Assembly (NCBI GenBank): GCA_019056875.1
Contig: DXJA01000294.1
Span: forward strand, 1-6,209
DNA from: Candidatus Jordarchaeum madagascarense
GTDB lineage: Archaea; Asgardarchaeota; Jordiarchaeia; Jordiarchaeales; Jordiarchaeaceae
Direction of reading: 5' to 3'
Length of the DNA stretch: 6,209 bases
In this document: one piece after another, positions 4,062-6,209 of the stretch
Position numbering within the stretch: the stretch's first letter is position 1
Layout: every line of letters starts with the position of its first letter
Translations under genes and position numbers: made by a program
The notes under the pieces: generated by a model
Database searches by the model: none
What the model was told of the DNA's origin: nothing
The model's input: the letters and a program-made list of their open reading frames with translations, nothing else

Positions 4062-6209
4062 ATTACAGAGCAACAAGATATTCGCATAGGCGTTTTTGTG
4101 TGCGGTTGAGGTCTTAACATTTCATCTTTCATAGACATAGAAGCGCTTAGAGATTACGCCTCCAAATTACCTAATGTTGTCGTTTCGGAGATTCAGGGCT
4201 CGATGTGCACCGAGTCGAGTGCAAAATTTATCAAGGAGAAAATCGAGTCTAACAATCTCAACAGAGTAGTTGTAGCAGCCTGTACCCCCAAGACCCATGA
4301 GCCAGTTTTCAAAACGATCATCGAGGAAGCGGGACTGAACCCCGGGATGCTAGAGTTCGTAAACATCCGTGAACAAGATTCGTTTGTTCACATGAAGCAA
4401 CCTAAAGAAGCTCTCGAGAAGGCTAAGGATTTGGTGAGAGCCGGAGTAGCCAGAGCAGTCTACCTTGAGACAATGGCTACAATGATTATCCCGGTTGAAC
4501 GAAGGGCGCTTGTCATTGGTGGAGGCATCGCCGGTATCCAAGCGTCTCTTGACCTTGCAAGCGACGGTTTCCAGGTTTATCTGGTGGAGAAGAACCCGAG
4601 CATAGGCGGAAAAATGGCACAGCTGGACAGAACCTTCCCAACCGATGACTGCGCAATATGAATTCTAGGACCAAAAATGTTCGAGGCTGCAATAAACAAA
4701 AGATTGAAGCTGATAACGAATGCCGAAGTAAAAAGTATTAAAGGACATATCGGCAATTTTCAAGTAAAAGTCATAAAAAAGCCGAGATATGTAATCGAGG
4801 AAAAGTGCACGGGATGCGGAGCCTGCGAAGACGTTTGCCCAATTTTCAGGCCCAACGAGTTCAACGCTGGACTGAGTGCACGAAAAGCGATTTATATCCC
4901 CTTTGCTCAAGCGGTTCCGAAAGTGGCAACCATTGATATAGAGAACTGCCTGAAGTGCCAACTCTGCAAAAAAGCTTGCGAAGAGGATGCAATAAACCTT
5001 GAGCAGCAGGAAGAAAAAATAGAGCTAAAGGTGGGAGTAATCATAGTTGCCATTGGTTACGAACAGTACATTCCAGAAGGACTATACGGCTATGGAAAAT
5101 ATCCAGACGTGATAACGCAACTCACTCTGGAGAGACTTCTTGCACCTAACGGTCCCACAGGTGGCCACTTAGTGAAACTGTCCACCGGAGAGAAACCCAA
5201 GAGTGTGGTCATGATTCAATGTGTCGGATCAAGAGATATTAAAACAAACTCCTACTGTTCAGAGGTTTGCTGCATGGTGGCCATTAAAAATGCTAAGCTC
5301 ATAAAACAGGAGTACCCCGATGTCGATGTCACAATTTGGTACATGGACCTAAGGTGCCCGGGCAAGGAGTACGAGGACTACTACAGAAGAGCCAGAGAAC
5401 TCGGAATAAAGTTCATCAGGGGGAAACCGGGTGACGTCTATTTTAACGGAAAAAGCTTAGTGGTTGAAGGCGAAAATAGCCTTGCCAGTGAGTTTACAAG
5501 CCTAGAGGCCGACCTTATTGTGCTCTCTACGGCGATTGTTCCGTCAGACACCGCTGAAACGATTACGGGCATCTTAAGACTGGAGAGAGGTCCCGACGGC
5601 TTCTTTAAAGAATACCACTCAAGGTTGAATCCGATAGACACAAAGATTCCGGGAATCTACATTGCGGGAGTTGCTCAGGGACCGAAATCAATAGCGGAAA
5701 CTGTTTCTCAGGCAAAGGGAGCGGCCTCATCAGCTGCCTCACCAATGATTGCTGGAAATTACGCTTTAGAGATTGTCTCAGCGGATGTCGATAAGAATCT
5801 TTGCAGTGGCTGCAAGCAGTGCCTTTACACCTGTCCCTTTGACGCAATAGTTGAAAAGGACGACAAGGTGGAAGTCGACGACATACACTGCAGAGGGTGC
5901 GGTATGTGCTTCTCAGTCTGTCCCTCTCAAGCAATAATAGTTAGACATTACGAGCCTAAACAGCTCGAAGTCTACATCGATGCCCTACTTGAAGGACAAG
6001 AAGTTCAAGTAGAAGGTGTGTTTCTCCCAAAGATACTGGCGTTTCTGTGCTGGAAATGAGGCTACGGGGCAGCGGACATGGCGGGAACAATCCGGGAGCA
6101 ATATCCGGCATCAGTAAGAACTGTGAGAGTGACCTGTGCCGGAATGGTGCATCCTGATCTCGTGTTAAGGGCTTTCAACAGGGGTGCAGACGGCGTAATC
6201 ATCGTTGGA
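4062..6209 (+). CDS. hdrA: HdrA-MvhD fusion selenoprotein with three in-frame TGA (Sec) codons; 3' end outside window
   Basis: HdrA is the cytoplasmic FAD subunit of the HdrABC complex. It splits electron pairs between ferredoxin and a disulfide-type acceptor; MvhD is the [2Fe-2S] protein that feeds it from hydrogenase or formate dehydrogenase. Numbered from ATT 4062, 716 codons are visible. In order: an N-terminal domain with V-C-G-U-G-L-N-I (U16); the FAD-binding G-G-G-I-A-G (153-158) with E176; L-D-R-T-F-P-T-D-D-C-A-I-U (C197, U200); an inserted ferredoxin domain with two [4Fe-4S] motifs (C249/252/255/259 and C296/299/302/306); the HdrA-specific cluster motif C387, C399, C403, C404; a second Rossmann part ending near P-G-I-Y-I-A-G-V-A-Q-G; two C-terminal [4Fe-4S] motifs (C581/584/587/591 and C610/613/616/620); and an MvhD domain from about 653 with F-L-C-W-K-U-G-Y (C663, U666), still open at the edge. 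The TGAs (4107, 4659, 6057) each replace a family cysteine. HdrA-MvhD fusions are known, as in Methanosarcina HdrA2. Alternatives are a pseudogene or TGA read as Cys, both less likely. The start is a rare ATT. Confidence 0.9.
4107..4109 (+). other. Recoded TGA (selenocysteine) 1, HdrA N-terminal motif
   Basis: In-frame TGA at codon 16, in V-C-G-U-G-L-N-I. HdrA proteins typically read V-C-H-C-G-x-N-I here, so the TGA replaces the second cysteine of a C-x-C pair. The flanking family residues on both sides remain in one frame. Confidence 0.85.
4659..4661 (+). other. Recoded TGA (selenocysteine) 2, HdrA C-x-x-U after the FAD domain
   Basis: In-frame TGA at codon 200, in P-T-D-D-C-A-I-U-I-L-G-P-K. 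The family has D-C-A/S-I-C-I-L-x-P-K here, so the TGA takes the second cysteine of a C-x-x-C pair, with near-perfect family match before and after it. Confidence 0.9.
6057..6059 (+). other. Recoded TGA (selenocysteine) 3, MvhD C-x-x-U
   Basis: In-frame TGA at codon 666, in F-L-C-W-K-U-G-Y-G-A-A-D-M-A-G. MvhD proteins have F-L/C-C-N-W-C-S-Y-x-G-A-D-x-A-G here, so the TGA falls on the second cysteine. MvhD sequence continues for 50 codons to the window end (R-A-F-N-R-G-A-D-G-V-I-I-V-G), showing that 6057 is not the gene's true end. VhuD, the selenocysteine form of MvhD, is an established archaeal selenoprotein. Confidence 0.9.

Noticed and set aside
4203..4661. A separate 152-residue gene starting at ATG 4203
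   Set aside because: HdrA homology extends upstream of this ATG in the same frame to 4062 and downstream past the TGA at 4659, and there is no ribosome-binding site before 4203. It is an internal part of the hdrA-mvhD gene.
4677..6059. A separate 460-residue iron-sulfur protein gene
   Set aside because: Its ATG is the internal methionine of the HdrA motif I-L-G-P-K-M, and both ends continue family sequence through TGA codons.
3203..6059. A genome-wide change of the code, with TGA meaning Trp or Cys
   Set aside because: TGG serves Trp and TGC/TGT serve Cys throughout, including in hdrA itself, and the intact GH1 gene ends at TGA at 3203-3205 where family homology ends. The TGAs align with Cys, not Trp. 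TGA as Cys is not formally excluded without the tRNA set.
4062..6209. hdrA-mvhD as a plain pseudogene killed by three nonsense mutations
   Set aside because: All three stops are TGA, all lie at conserved cysteines in redox motifs, and no frameshift or other stop occurs in over 2.1 kb. The neighbouring GH1 pseudogene shows what real decay looks like here.

Overview
The window looks archaeal. The genes start after purine-rich Shine-Dalgarno sequences, the gaps end in T-rich tracts of the kind that stop archaeal transcription, the surface protein has a C-terminal membrane anchor followed by a basic RRRKG tail, and the right-hand gene is an HdrA-type electron-bifurcating flavoprotein. I cannot fix the lineage. 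An anaerobic archaeon from a Bathyarchaeia-like, Asgard-like or methanogen-related group would fit. The right-hand gene strongly suggests an organism that decodes selenocysteine.

Layout, all on the + strand. (1) 1-840: the 3' end of a surface protein made of 47-residue FG-GAP/VCBS-type calcium-binding repeats, ending in a transmembrane anchor. (2) 841-1250: a 410-base gap with a T-rich terminator-like tract and a 16-base perfect palindrome just before the next gene. (3) 1251-1763: a four-helix membrane protein of unknown function. (4) 1949-3205: an intact, compact GH1 beta-glycosidase with both catalytic glutamates. (5) 3312-3882: a decayed tandem copy of that gene, with a frameshift, a mutated catalytic acid/base and no C-terminal half. 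(6) 4062 to the window end: an HdrA-MvhD fusion, cut by the window edge.

The main discovery is in (6). A plain ORF search breaks this gene into pieces that end at TGA codons at 4107, 4659 and 6057. Read through, the three TGAs stay in one frame over 716 codons. Each falls exactly where the HdrA or MvhD family has a conserved redox or cluster cysteine: C-G-U-G near the N-terminus, C-A-I-U after the FAD-binding motif, and C-W-K-U at the start of the MvhD domain. No other stop or frameshift interrupts the gene. The best reading is a selenoprotein with at least three selenocysteines, joining into one polypeptide two families (HdrA and VhuD/MvhD) that are known separately as archaeal selenoproteins. 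The gene also seems to start at an ATT codon, 8 bases after a perfect AGGAGGTG.

The genes do not form one obvious pathway. The GH1 pair points to use of beta-glycosides, and the HdrA-MvhD protein to flavin-based electron bifurcation between hydrogen or formate, ferredoxin and a disulfide or similar acceptor. The FG-GAP protein is probably on the cell surface.
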